Shown: positions 8,421-16,929 of the stretch, piece by piece
Layout of the letters: every line of letters starts with the position of its first letter
Position numbering within the stretch: position 1 is the first letter of the stretch
Assembly (NCBI RefSeq): GCF_018476645.1
Contig: NZ_JAHCTB010000001.1
Span: 682,001 to 746,000, forward strand
Source of the DNA: Aequorivita echinoideorum
GTDB lineage: Bacteria; Bacteroidota; Bacteroidia; Flavobacteriales; Flavobacteriaceae
Direction of reading: 5' to 3'
Length of the DNA stretch: 64,000 bases
Translations under genes and position numbers: made by a program
The notes under the pieces: model-generated
Databases searched by the model: none
Told to the model about the DNA's origin: nothing
What the model saw: the letters and a program-made list of their open reading frames with translations, nothing else

Positions 8421-9371
8421 ATGAAAATTCTTCACCTAGACAGCAATCATCCGTTATTAATGAAAAAGTTGCGGGAAGCAGGATTTAGCAATGATGAAAA
8501 TTATACCTCAACAAAAACTGAAATTGAGCAAATTATTTCAGCGTATGACGGGATTGTAATCCGCAGCCGTTTTGATATTGATAGGCAATTTCTAGATGCC
8601 GCAGAAAACTTGAAATTTATTGCACGTGTGGGCGCGGGTATTGAAAGTATAGATGCTGATTATGCGCTAAAGCGTAAAGTGAAACTTATCGCCGCGCCAG
8701 AGGGCAATAGAAATGCCGTGGGCGAGCACGCGCTGGGAATGTTACTTTCACTGTTCAACAAACTGAATAAAGCGGACAGCGAGGTTAAAAATGGCCAATG
8801 GAACCGCGAAGCGAACCGAGGAGTGGAACTGGACGGAAAAACTGTGGGAATTATCGGCTACGGAAATATGGGAAAAGCTTTCGCCAAGAAATTGCGGGGC
8901 TTTGACTGTAAAGTACTTTGCTACGATATAAAAGAGAACGTGGGTAATGAAAATGCGAAGCAAGTTTCGCTTGCCGAATTTCAGCAGACGGTTGATGTGG
9001 TAAGTCTGCACACGCCATGGACGCCACAAACGGACAAAATGGTTGATGCTGAATTTATCCAATCCTTTTCAAAACCATTTTGGCTCATTAACACTGCCCG
9101 CGGGAAAAGCGTGGTTACCTCGGCTTTGGTTTCGGCATTAAAATCTGGGAAAGTTTTGGGTGCCGGACTCGATGTTTTGGAATATGAAAAGCTTTCGTTT
9201 GAGAATTTATTTGTCTCAGACCAATTTCCAGAATCATTGCAGGAATTATTTCAAATGGAAAATGTAATATTGAGCCCTCACATTGCCGGCTGGACAGTTG
9301 AAAGCAAAGAAAAATTGGCAACTGTGATAGCTGAAAAAATTATCAAAAATTTTAAAAATCAGGAAATATGA
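8421..9371 (+). CDS. D-2-hydroxyacid dehydrogenase (phosphoglycerate dehydrogenase-like)
   Basis: The family oxidises or reduces 2-hydroxyacids with NAD(P). The 316-residue protein has the split substrate domain and an internal Rossmann fold with GIIGYGNMG (near residues 143-151). The catalytic set is visible: Arg in NTARGKSVV, Glu in the GLDVLEYEKL region, and His in SPHIAGWT. There is no C-terminal ACT domain, so it is shorter than full serine-pathway SerA. The substrate may be 3-phosphoglycerate, hydroxypyruvate or another acid. Its stop overlaps the ATG of the next gene (ATGA), so the two are co-translated. Confidence 0.85.
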   Translation: MKILHLDSNHPLLMKKLREAGFSNDENYTSTKTEIEQIISAYDGIVIRSRFDIDRQFLDAAENLKFIARVGAGIESIDADYALKRKVKLIAAPEGNRNAVGEHALGMLLSLFNKLNKADSEVKNGQWNREANRGVELDGKTVGIIGYGNMGKAFAKKLRGFDCKVLCYDIKENVGNENAKQVSLAEFQQTVDVVSLHTPWTPQTDKMVDAEFIQSFSKPFWLINTARGKSVVTSALVSALKSGKVLGAGLDVLEYEKLSFENLFVSDQFPESLQELFQMENVILSPHIAGWTVESKEKLATVIAEKIIKNFKNQEI

Positions 9372-9754
9372 AAAAGCGGGTTACAGGTATTGGCGGTATT
9401 TTTTTCAAATCAACAAATCCGGACGCTACAAAAGATTGGTATAAAAATCATTTGGGATTGAATACGGACAGTTATGGATGCACATTTTGGTGGCAAAATG
9501 AAAATGGCGAAAAATGTTCTACACAGTGGAGTCCCTTTAAAGCCGATACCCAATATTTTGCGCCCAGCGAAAAGGAATTTATGATCAACTATAGGGTTGA
9601 AGATTTGAAGGGACTTTTGAAAGTTTTAGCGGAAGAAGGCGTAACCGTGGTAGGCGAAATGGAAGAATATGAGTATGGAAAATTTGGGTGGATACTTGAT
9701 CCGGATGGAAATAAAATTGAACTTTGGGAACCAATTGATAGCAAGCTCACCTAA
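9368..9754 (+). CDS. VOC-family protein (glyoxalase/dioxygenase fold)
   Basis: The 128-residue protein has the paired beta-alpha-beta-beta-beta modules of the vicinal-oxygen-chelate fold: module one from GIGGIFFKSTNPDATKDWY, module two ending FGWILDPDGNKIELWEP, the usual VOC C-terminal motif with its metal-ligand Glu position. The substrate cannot be read from sequence. The start overlaps the dehydrogenase stop by four bases, so the pair may act on related small molecules, but this is only context. Confidence 0.8.
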   Translation: MKKRVTGIGGIFFKSTNPDATKDWYKNHLGLNTDSYGCTFWWQNENGEKCSTQWSPFKADTQYFAPSEKEFMINYRVEDLKGLLKVLAEEGVTVVGEMEEYEYGKFGWILDPDGNKIELWEPIDSKLT

Positions 9755-9796
9755 AATTTTATAAATTTATTTCACATTAAAAACCAATCAAATACT

Positions 9797-10156
9797 ATGG
9801 AAAACCAACAAAACTCAGGATACGACAGCAGCAAAAATCGTATTAATCGTGATGCTGAAGATTTTGAAAGACAATCCCGCAATACCGGCAACGAAACTTG
9901 GAACCAGACCCCGCCACCGTATAATCAAGAAAATAAAAAGATTTTGGCAGGAATTCTTGGGATAGTTCTCGGCGGATTTGGAGTCCATAAATTTATTTTA
10001 GGATACACACAGGAAGGGATTATCCAAATAGTAATTACGGTAGTCACCTGCGGGATGGGAAGTATTATCGGCTTGATTGAAGGGATAATTTACCTCACAA
10101 AAACCGATGAAGAATTTTACCAAACCTATCAAGTTGGGAAAAAAGGATGGTTTTAA
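9797..10156 (+). CDS. TM2-domain membrane protein
   Basis: The first 45 residues are polar and Asn/Gln-rich. The rest is a TM2 domain: a basic residue pair before helix 1 (NKKILAGILGIVLGGFGVHKF), then the short turn and helix 2 (GIIQIVITVVTCGMGSIIGLIEGI). The hallmark GxxGxHxF pattern is present as GGFGVHKFILG. TM2 proteins are small, widespread and functionally undefined. The gene stands alone in front of a lipoprotein gene. Confidence 0.85.
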   Translation: MENQQNSGYDSSKNRINRDAEDFERQSRNTGNETWNQTPPPYNQENKKILAGILGIVLGGFGVHKFILGYTQEGIIQIVITVVTCGMGSIIGLIEGIIYLTKTDEEFYQTYQVGKKGWF

Positions 10157-10270
10157 AATTTTCAGTACTAAAGAAAATTTGAAATTAGAAAATGTAGGAA
10201 TATCGAAAGCAATTGTAAGGCTTCGGAATTAATAATCTATTTCAGAAAAGTAAACTTAAAAGATAAAGCT

Positions 10271-10696
10271 ATGAGAATAATATTTTCCATCCTTACCTCG
10301 CTTTTGCTTTGCATAGGGTGCAAAAATCCAAAAAGTGAAGAGCAATCACCAGATAAAGATGAAAGTGTGGCTATCGAAAAGTTGTGTTTCAGAAATGAAT
10401 ATCCTTTTCCCGATAGTACCGAAAATATAGATGTTCTTAGTCTTGACCTTAAAATACAGGGAGATTCTGTTACGGGAAATTATAATTGGCTTCCTGCATT
10501 AAAGGACCAGCGAAATGGAACATTGGTGGGAACAATAGAAAATACCGTTATAAGCGCTACGTATGAATATACGCAAGAGGGAATCGAAGAAAAGGCGGAA
10601 ATAACAATCGTTCTTAAAGACGACAAAGCCGTTATTAAGGGAAATAACTCTGAATCTGGTTTAGATACAGAAGTTTCGAGAATTCCGTGCAATTGA
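10271..10696 (+). CDS. Small lipoprotein of unknown function
   Basis: A lipoprotein signal (MRIIFSILTSLLLCIGC, Cys17) is followed by a charged linker and about 105 residues of alternating strands (IQGDSVTGNYNWLPALKDQRNGTLVGTI). The pattern DSVTGNYNW...GTLVGTI occurs in small Bacteroidota lipoproteins whose role is unknown. The 114 bases before it hold no other gene that I can see. Identification as a lipoprotein is firm; function is not. Confidence 0.65.
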   Translation: MRIIFSILTSLLLCIGCKNPKSEEQSPDKDESVAIEKLCFRNEYPFPDSTENIDVLSLDLKIQGDSVTGNYNWLPALKDQRNGTLVGTIENTVISATYEYTQEGIEEKAEITIVLKDDKAVIKGNNSESGLDTEVSRIPCN

Positions 10697-10731
10697 TTTC
10701 AAAATAATTTTTTCAAAGTTTTTGAACCGCA

Positions 10732-11481
10732 CTATAGCTGAAGTACCGAGACTATCTTTGCAACATTCTTCTTTTCAAAGAAGTAAATGGTCTTCACTAA
10801 ATATTTCAGAAGAAAACTTTTTTGAGTGATTATTTTTTCTGCCAGAAAACCAATGGCAGTGTCACGTTTTTTAAGACATTCCAATTTTTTTGGAGAAAAA
10901 TGGTATTCATTGGCAAAAAGCCAAGCACCATCGCGCGCTATGTTTATGCTGAAGCTTACCAATTTATCCTCACGGCCTTTCCCCACTTTATCCAAAAGCC
11001 CAAACAGTGGTGAAACGGAAATGATCTTTGCTTCCACGCTGGCAATCATTGAGGCCAATATTTCATTGATTTTGTTGAAATCGTTTTCAAAATCCATCAA
11101 CTCGCCATCTTTGCCCACGGTCTCCGCAACAGCAATGCCCAGGTCCAGATTTATGTGGGCGTTGATGCCCAAAAGTAGATGTTGCATAATGAGCATTTTT
11201 CCCGTTTTGGCGGCATCAAAGGCATTTTTCCAGCTTTTAGTGAAGGGTTTTTTGTCAATGGAATTTTGATAGGCTTCAATATATCTATTGGCAAATATTA
11301 CATCCAGCTTTTCCATTCGCTGGTTGTTTTCAAATTCATTTTTCAGAATTCCCTCTTTGATGCGAACCGTAACTTTTCGGTATAAAATGGGAAAATACGC
11401 CATACACGAATTTTGGGCGCATTCAAAATTGATAATTTCATCCAGCTGAAAAATTACCTCGTCAATAGTTTTGGCAGGCAT
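10732..11481 (-). CDS. DUF5995-family-like protein
   Basis: This 249-residue, mostly helical cytoplasmic protein begins MPAKTIDEVIFQLDEI. It contains FPILYRKVTVRIKEGI and RMEKLDVIFANRYIEAY, and near the middle HLLLGINAHINLDLGIAV with several His and Asp residues that could bind a metal. This His-rich helix and the FANRY motif match what I recall of DUF5995, an uncharacterised family. No signal peptide is present. It is transcribed convergently with the upstream lipoprotein gene and shares a strand with the acyltransferase gene beyond it. Confidence 0.6.
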   Translation of the reverse strand: MPAKTIDEVIFQLDEIINFECAQNSCMAYFPILYRKVTVRIKEGILKNEFENNQRMEKLDVIFANRYIEAYQNSIDKKPFTKSWKNAFDAAKTGKMLIMQHLLLGINAHINLDLGIAVAETVGKDGELMDFENDFNKINEILASMIASVEAKIISVSPLFGLLDKVGKGREDKLVSFSINIARDGAWLFANEYHFSPKKLECLKKRDTAIGFLAEKIITQKSFLLKYLVKTIYFFEKKNVAKIVSVLQL

Positions 11482-11561
11482 AACACATTGGGTTAGTTGC
11501 CACTAAGTTATACTATTTTGAAATTTTTTTGAGGAATGTTTCTAAGTAATTTTGGAACGGA

Positions 11562-13379
11562 TTACTTATCGCCGTTTTGCGAGGAATCCGCATATTTTTT
11601 CTCGAGTTCTGCCTGAAATTCTTCCATAACGGGTTTTACGGTACTCTCCGGTAAATCTGCAATGCGTATGTACATTAAGCCGTCCACGGCATTGTTAAAC
11701 AGCGGATCTACATTGAATGCCACCACTTTCGCGTTCTGTTTGATGTATTTTTTGATAAGCACCGGCAACCGAAGACTTCCAGGTTCCACTTCGTCAATTA
11801 TTTTATCAAACTTATTCAAATCTGCCTCGCTTTCATCGAAGATAAAATCCTTGTCCGCATCTTTCAGCTTTACCTTAAATTCCTTTTTCGGATTAATGTA
11901 TTGCGCTACGTACGGGTCATAATAATTGGATTTCATAAACTCAATCATCAAACTTTTAGAGAATTCAGAAAATTTATTGCTTATGCTGACCCCGCCAATC
12001 AAAAACCTGTGCTCTGGGTAGCGAAGTGTGGTGTGCACAATCCCCTTCCAAAGCAAAAATAGCGGCATAGGGCGTTGTTGGTATTCACTTATAATGAAGG
12101 CCCGACCCATCTCGATACTGGAGCTCATCATATCATACAATTCTGGCTCAAAACGGAAAAGGTCCTGCAAATAAAAACCGTCTATCCCAAAGCGTGAAAA
12201 AATTTCAGATCCCAGTCCCATCCGGTAAGCTCCGGCAATTTTTTGGGCATCGTTGTCCCAAAGAAACATGTGATGGTAATAGCTATCAAATTTGTCAAGA
12301 TCCGTACTATTGTTGGTTCCTTCGCCCACCTCGCGAAAGGTAATCTCCCGCAAGCGCCCAATTTCCTGCAGAATATATGGAATGGTATTGGCGCGCGCCA
12401 AGAATACTTCGTAATTTTTGCTTACCAGCAAGCGCTTGTCATTCTCACGGAGTTTTTCAATTTCTGCCTCCATCGATTTCAGTGGAATGGGACCTGCAAT
12501 CTTTTTTGGCGGCTTCGGAAATTTGAGGGTTTTTGGAATGTTATCCAGCAATTTTTTCTTCTGAAAAGCATTGGAAAGCATATAGGTTTTCTTCCGAAGA
12601 AATTCAGTAAAAACAGATAGCGACTCGTGTTCCTTTTGGTCTTCCACCGAAATGGGATTGCCTATTCGCACTTTTATGAGCCGTTCCTTTTGCGTCAACA
12701 ATTCTGAGGGAAGTTTTGCCGTGCGCAAGGTGTCGCTCATTTTTGCCAAATGGTAGAAAAGTTTGCTGTTTTTGGCATGAAAATAAATGGGAACCACTGG
12801 AACTTCAGCCCTTTTTACCAGTTTCATCGCGGCTTCCTCCCACGGTTTGTCAACCAATAGTTTGCCATCCCGATACGTTGAAACCTCGCCCGCGGGAAAA
12901 ATGCCCAATGGGTGACCGTCCTGTAAATGTTTCAAAGCTGCCTTAAAACCACTCACGCTGGATTTTACATCCTTTCTGTCCTCAAAAGGATTTACGGGCA
13001 TTACATAAGGCTTCAAGGGTTCAATGCGGTGCAAGAGAAAATTGGCTACAATCTTGAAATCCGGGCGGTGTTCCAGTAATAATTTGAGCAACAAAATACC
13101 GTCAATTCCACCCAATGGATGGTTTGAAATAGTAATAAAAGCTCCTGTTTTTGGGATTCGGCGAAGGTCTTCTTCGGGAATTTCGAATTTGATTTCAAAT
13201 TCCTCAATCAACCCATTTATGAAATCAAGATCTTTTAAATGCTTGTTTTCGTCATAAATTTTATTGAGCGTGGTAATGTTGAGAATTTTCATCAGTGACC
13301 AACCCATAAAAGTGCCAAAAATGCCGAATTTATCGACATTTATTGCTTTTGCAACTTCTTTGGCGTTGACCAATCCCAT
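11562..13379 (-). CDS. olsF: Bifunctional aminolipid acyltransferase, PlsC-like plus GNAT-like (OlsF type)
   Basis: The N-terminal half (about residues 60-300) is a PlsC-like O-acyltransferase with the catalytic motif ITISNHPLGGIDG (near residue 85) and LGIFPAGEVSTYRDG. The C-terminal half (about 320-600) is a hemolysin/OlsB-like N-acyltransferase with LREITFREVGEGTN and the SSIEMGRAFIISEYQQR segment. This order matches OlsF, which makes ornithine lipid by N- then O-acylation; in other Bacteroidota separate GlsB and GlsA make glycine lipids. The head-group amino acid (ornithine, glycine or other) cannot be told from sequence. The 605-residue length fits one fused enzyme. Confidence 0.8.
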   Translation of the reverse strand: MGLVNAKEVAKAINVDKFGIFGTFMGWSLMKILNITTLNKIYDENKHLKDLDFINGLIEEFEIKFEIPEEDLRRIPKTGAFITISNHPLGGIDGILLLKLLLEHRPDFKIVANFLLHRIEPLKPYVMPVNPFEDRKDVKSSVSGFKAALKHLQDGHPLGIFPAGEVSTYRDGKLLVDKPWEEAAMKLVKRAEVPVVPIYFHAKNSKLFYHLAKMSDTLRTAKLPSELLTQKERLIKVRIGNPISVEDQKEHESLSVFTEFLRKKTYMLSNAFQKKKLLDNIPKTLKFPKPPKKIAGPIPLKSMEAEIEKLRENDKRLLVSKNYEVFLARANTIPYILQEIGRLREITFREVGEGTNNSTDLDKFDSYYHHMFLWDNDAQKIAGAYRMGLGSEIFSRFGIDGFYLQDLFRFEPELYDMMSSSIEMGRAFIISEYQQRPMPLFLLWKGIVHTTLRYPEHRFLIGGVSISNKFSEFSKSLMIEFMKSNYYDPYVAQYINPKKEFKVKLKDADKDFIFDESEADLNKFDKIIDEVEPGSLRLPVLIKKYIKQNAKVVAFNVDPLFNNAVDGLMYIRIADLPESTVKPVMEEFQAELEKKYADSSQNGDK

Positions 13380-13428
13380 ACCGTTTTTGAATAATTACTT
13401 TGGGCAAAGATAGCGAATCGAATCCATA

Positions 13429-14688
13429 CTATTCTTGAATGACAAGTTGCACGGTCTCACGGCTTTCCTGTTTCAGCAATACTTTTTTATTTTCTGAAAG
13501 TGTTTTTATTTCAGTAGGGTTAAAATGCCGAACGGTATAGAGCGTCACATTTTCATTCCAGTTTACACTGAATTTTTCACGGAGTTTCGCCAAAAGCGCT
13601 TCAAGGTTTTTGAATTTATCATTGATGCACACCGAAAAACTAATGGCAGAATTTTGAATGAGCTCTACTTTCATTTTATGCTTATGCAACCACTTAAATA
13701 CATCGCCAATGTTGTCTTCCATCATAAATGAAAAATCTAAAGATGAAAGCGAAATAAGTACCAAATCCTTTTTCAAGATAAAGCACGATATCATTGGATC
13801 CAGCGTTACGCCTTTGCCCACACAGGTTCCGGCGGCAGTGGGATTTAAAAATGACTTCACATAAAGTGGAATTTCCTTTCTTTGCAAAGGTTGCAGGGTT
13901 TTTGGGTGGATGACCGATGCGCCGTAAAATGCCAGCTCAATCGCCTCCCGATAGCTGATGTGGTTTAATAATTGCGTCTGGGCAAAGTATCGTGGGTCCG
14001 CATTTAAAACACCTGGAACATCTTTCCAAATAGTAACGTTTTCCGCATTTAAACAATACGCAAAAATTGCGGCGGTGTAATCGCTCCCCTCACGGCCCAG
14101 CGTGGTTGTAAAATTATTGGTGGTTTCTGAACCCAAAAAACCTTGGGTTATGGTTATGCCCGAATTGTGAACGTTTTTGAGAATTTCTGTTTGCGTTGCC
14201 TCCCAATCTACATTGGCATCACGGTAACTGGCATCCGTTTTTATGCATTTGCGAACGTCGAGTAATGTATTATGAATATGTATTTCTGAAAGATAGGCAG
14301 AAACAATGGTGCTTGAGACAATCTCCCCGAAACTTACTACTTGGTCATAGACAAATGCGTGATTGCTGGATTTATTGGTTTCCAAAAAAGAATTCAATTT
14401 TGAAAAAATTTCAGAAATATTTCCAAATATGGAATGATTTGGGTTTTCAAAAAGCCCGTTTAATATTTGAAAGTGGTTTTCCCTGAATTCCGAAACAAAT
14501 TCCTTGCATAGTTCTGAGTTTTCCTTTAAATATTCGGTGACTACGTTTTCCAGCAGATTGGTGGTTTTTCCCATCGCCGAGACAACAATCAGTAAATTTT
14601 TTTCAGAAGTTATTTTTAAAACCTCTGCAAGATTTTGCACGCCCGCCGCATCTTTAATCGAGGCTCCCCCGAATTTGAAAACTTTCAT
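13429..14688 (-). CDS. lysC: Aspartate kinase (monofunctional)
   Basis: Aspartate kinase phosphorylates aspartate at the first step to lysine, threonine and methionine. The N-terminal nucleotide motif MKVFKFGGASIKDAAGV is present, as are TLGREGSDYTAAIFA and WKDVPGVLNADPR of the amino-acid kinase fold. The regulatory C-terminus after residue 300 is short and diverged, with one or two weak ACT-like units, so feedback control may differ from the classical enzyme. It is not fused to homoserine dehydrogenase. It lies 15 bases downstream of the GNAT gene on the same strand, so they probably share a transcript. Confidence 0.88.
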   Translation of the reverse strand: MKVFKFGGASIKDAAGVQNLAEVLKITSEKNLLIVVSAMGKTTNLLENVVTEYLKENSELCKEFVSEFRENHFQILNGLFENPNHSIFGNISEIFSKLNSFLETNKSSNHAFVYDQVVSFGEIVSSTIVSAYLSEIHIHNTLLDVRKCIKTDASYRDANVDWEATQTEILKNVHNSGITITQGFLGSETTNNFTTTLGREGSDYTAAIFAYCLNAENVTIWKDVPGVLNADPRYFAQTQLLNHISYREAIELAFYGASVIHPKTLQPLQRKEIPLYVKSFLNPTAAGTCVGKGVTLDPMISCFILKKDLVLISLSSLDFSFMMEDNIGDVFKWLHKHKMKVELIQNSAISFSVCINDKFKNLEALLAKLREKFSVNWNENVTLYTVRHFNPTEIKTLSENKKVLLKQESRETVQLVIQE

Positions 14689-14703
14689 GTATCGTTTACT
14701 TTA

Positions 14704-15174
14704 TTAAGAATTTATATAATCCCGCAATCCTTTTTCGTCCATATGGACCACACGCCATGTTTTCAAAACATTGGCTCCACTGCGTTCATAAAACCGAATT
14801 GCTCCAGTGTTCCAGTCCAGCACATCCCAAGCTACGCGCTTCAGGCCGCGATCAAAAGCAAATTGCATCACTTTCTTGTATAATGCCTGGCCAATGCCCT
14901 TGCCGCGATGTGCTTCCTTCACAATTAAATCTTCAAGATGCAGCGTTCTGCCTTTCCAAGTTGAAAATCTGAAGTATACCAACGCAGCTCCCACCGTTTC
15001 TCCATCCATTTCAGCAACAAAGCACGTAAACAATGGGTTTTCACCGAAACCTTCCCTTTCTAAATCTGCCACGGAAATCTCCACGGCTTCCGGTTCTTTC
15101 TCAAATACCGCAAGCTCTTTTATCAATTCCAAAACTTGGGGCATGTCTTCTCTTAAAGCTTCTCTTACTATCAT
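14704..15174 (-). CDS. GNAT-family N-acetyltransferase (SSAT-like)
   Basis: The 156-residue protein has a complete GNAT fold: strand and helix 1 (IVREALREDMPQVLELIKELA), the central LHLEDLIVKEAHRGKGIG with the acetyl-CoA pyrophosphate loop HRGKGIG, and the C-terminal WDVLDWNTGAIRFYERSGA. The phrase FSTWKGRTLHLEDL is typical of the diamine and thialysine acetyltransferase branch (SSAT-like). The substrate is probably a small amine or lysine analogue. It precedes the aspartate kinase gene and is divergent from fbp across a promoter region with an inverted repeat. Confidence 0.85.
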   Translation of the reverse strand: MIVREALREDMPQVLELIKELAVFEKEPEAVEISVADLEREGFGENPLFTCFVAEMDGETVGAALVYFRFSTWKGRTLHLEDLIVKEAHRGKGIGQALYKKVMQFAFDRGLKRVAWDVLDWNTGAIRFYERSGANVLKTWRVVHMDEKGLRDYINS

Positions 15175-15197
15175 TTCCCAGAAAATTAATTAGAATT

Positions 15198-15237
15198 GCA
15201 AATATCGGTTCAATTTCTTAAAAATCCCGATATTTGC
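15198..15237. promoter_or_regulatory. Divergent promoter pair between GNAT gene and fbp
   Basis: GCAAATATCGG (15198-15208) is the exact inverse of CCGATATTTGC (15227-15237). Each arm contains GATATTTG, one base from the -7 consensus TAnnTTTG, facing outwards. The left arm would serve the GNAT gene (start 15174), the right arm fbp (start 15266). The 11-base arms could also form a symmetrical operator. Confidence 0.5.
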
Positions 15238-15265
15238 GTCTAAATTCAGAATACCAAAGCTTCAC

Positions 15266-16273
15266 ATGGCAAAGAAAAATCAGTCTCTCGGGGAATTTAT
15301 TATTGAAAACCAAAATGAATTCAAATATTCTTCCGGAGAACTTTCGCGATTGATAAATTCAATTCGTTTGGCAGCAAAAGTGGTAAACCACGAAGTGAAC
15401 AAAGCCGGTCTCGTAGATATTCTGGGCGCCGCCGGAGATTTGAATATTCAAGGGGAAGACCAGCAAAAACTGGATGTGTATGCAAATGAGGTTTTTATAA
15501 AAACATTGACAAATCGCGAAATCGTTTGCGGAATTGCCAGCGAAGAGGAGGACGATTACATAACGATAAAGGGCAGAAACGAGAAGAATGATAATAAATA
15601 CGTGGTCTTGATTGATCCTTTGGACGGTTCTTCAAATATTGATGTAAACGTTTCGGTTGGCACCATTTTTTCCGTTTACCGCCGGGTAACCCCTTCCGGC
15701 ACACCGGTTACAATGGATGATTTTCTACAGCCCGGGATCAATCAAGTTGCCGCTGGTTATATTGTTTACGGGACTTCCACGATGATTGTATACACAACTG
15801 GGCACGGTGTTAATGGTTTTACGTTGAATCCCGCCATTGGAACATACTATCTATCACATCCATTGATGAAATTTCCCGAAACCGGCACAATTTACTCTGT
15901 GAATGAAGGTAATTACATCCATTTTCCGCAGGGCGTGAAGGATTATATTAAATACTGCCAAAAAGAGGAAGAGGACAGGCCCTACACCTCGCGCTATATA
16001 GGTTCTTTGGTTTCAGATTTTCATAGGAATATGATAAAAGGCGGAATATACATTTATCCGAATACTTCAAAAAATCCAGATGGCAAACTACGGTTGTTAT
16101 ATGAATGTAACCCAATGGCAATGATTGCCGAACAGGCCGGCGGATTGGCTTCAAACGGTTTTAAACGTATTTTGGAAATTCAGCCTATATCACTCCACCA
16201 GCGTGTTCCCTTTTTCTGCGGAAGTAAAAAAATGGTAGAAAAAGCGGAGGAATTTATGGCAAATGCCAAATAA
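15266..16273 (+). CDS. fbp: Fructose-1,6-bisphosphatase, class I
   Basis: The enzyme hydrolyses fructose 1,6-bisphosphate to fructose 6-phosphate, the control step of gluconeogenesis. The 335-residue length is usual. The metal-binding motif [10 protein letters not shown] starts at Asp117, with the acidic cluster GIASEEEDD just before it; the sugar-phosphate site appears as [18 protein letters not shown] and [19 protein letters not shown]. The gene is single and ends in a short bidirectional terminator. It is divergent from the GNAT and aspartate kinase genes. Confidence 0.97.
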   Translation: MAKKNQSLGEFIIENQNEFKYSSGELSRLINSIRLAAKVVNHEVNKAGLVDILGAAGDLNIQGEDQQKLDVYANEVFIKTLTNREIVCGIASEEEDDYITIKGRNEKNDNKYVVLIDPLDGSSNIDVNVSVGTIFSVYRRVTPSGTPVTMDDFLQPGINQVAAGYIVYGTSTMIVYTTGHGVNGFTLNPAIGTYYLSHPLMKFPETGTIYSVNEGNYIHFPQGVKDYIKYCQKEEEDRPYTSRYIGSLVSDFHRNMIKGGIYIYPNTSKNPDGKLRLLYECNPMAMIAEQAGGLASNGFKRILEIQPISLHQRVPFFCGSKKMVEKAEEFMANAK

Positions 16274-16274
16274 A

Positions 16275-16302
16275 AAAACCCGAAGCTTTCACAAAGGGTT
16301 TT
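16275..16302. terminator. Terminator between convergent fbp and TerB-like gene
   Basis: AAAACCC and GGGTTTT form a seven-pair stem with a 14-base loop, starting two bases after the fbp stop. A and T runs on both sides suit termination from either strand, though the stem is weak. Confidence 0.5.
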
Positions 16303-16322
16303 ATAAATTCGATAATCCAGAA

Positions 16323-16751
16323 TTAATCTTTTCTATTCAATAAATAGCGATAGTCTTCTAAGCTTAGACCGCCGCTGTATATTTTAATGGATCTTTTTAT
16401 CAAATCCTGCGCAATCTCTGCGGAATAGCCCAAGCCGATTGCATATTTTTCAATCAAGAAACGTTCGTGATCATCAATTTCATGATCTGCAAAAATCATT
16501 TCAAAAAGATCGTGAATTCGCTCTAAACGTCTTTCGGAATCGTTGGGCGGATTGATGGGATATTTGGAAGGATTTTTCAAAACCGCTTCATATTCCTGTT
16601 CATCAATATCCAGTTTTCTGGCAAAGCGCTTTAATAATTTTTCCTCTTCGGCATTAATTTCCCCATCAATGGAAGCAATATTCGCAATGGATGCGAAATG
16701 ACCTAAGTTTCGGGAATGCTCCCCGCTCTCAAATAAATCTGTAAATGACAT
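16323..16751 (-). CDS. TerB-like acidic helical protein
   Basis: The 142-residue protein shows two TerB-like halves, each with an acidic pair in a loop: IASIDGEINAEEEKLLKRFARKL and MIFADHEIDDHERFLIEKYA. These DGEI and DHEIDD segments are the metal-binding style of TerB/DjlA-type domains. It is cytoplasmic and very acidic in the middle. TerB proteins are linked with tellurite resistance and membrane stress, but single-domain members like this have no fixed role. A TATATTTG box lies just upstream on the minus strand. Confidence 0.7.
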   Translation of the reverse strand: MSFTDLFESGEHSRNLGHFASIANIASIDGEINAEEEKLLKRFARKLDIDEQEYEAVLKNPSKYPINPPNDSERRLERIHDLFEMIFADHEIDDHERFLIEKYAIGLGYSAEIAQDLIKRSIKIYSGGLSLEDYRYLLNRKD

Positions 16752-16929
16752 AATTTGGTTTTAATGTGCAAATATAAAACGAAATGGGAGCAAAGCGAAG
16801 CAATAACTTCACGTTTTTCACCATTTTCTTTCGAAACCCCGCACCCTAAACTTTTCTTAACGCTGAATGGTGTGAAATAATCCTTGAGTACTTTTAAAGT
16901 GCTACTGAAAAACTTCAGAAAAATTGAAA

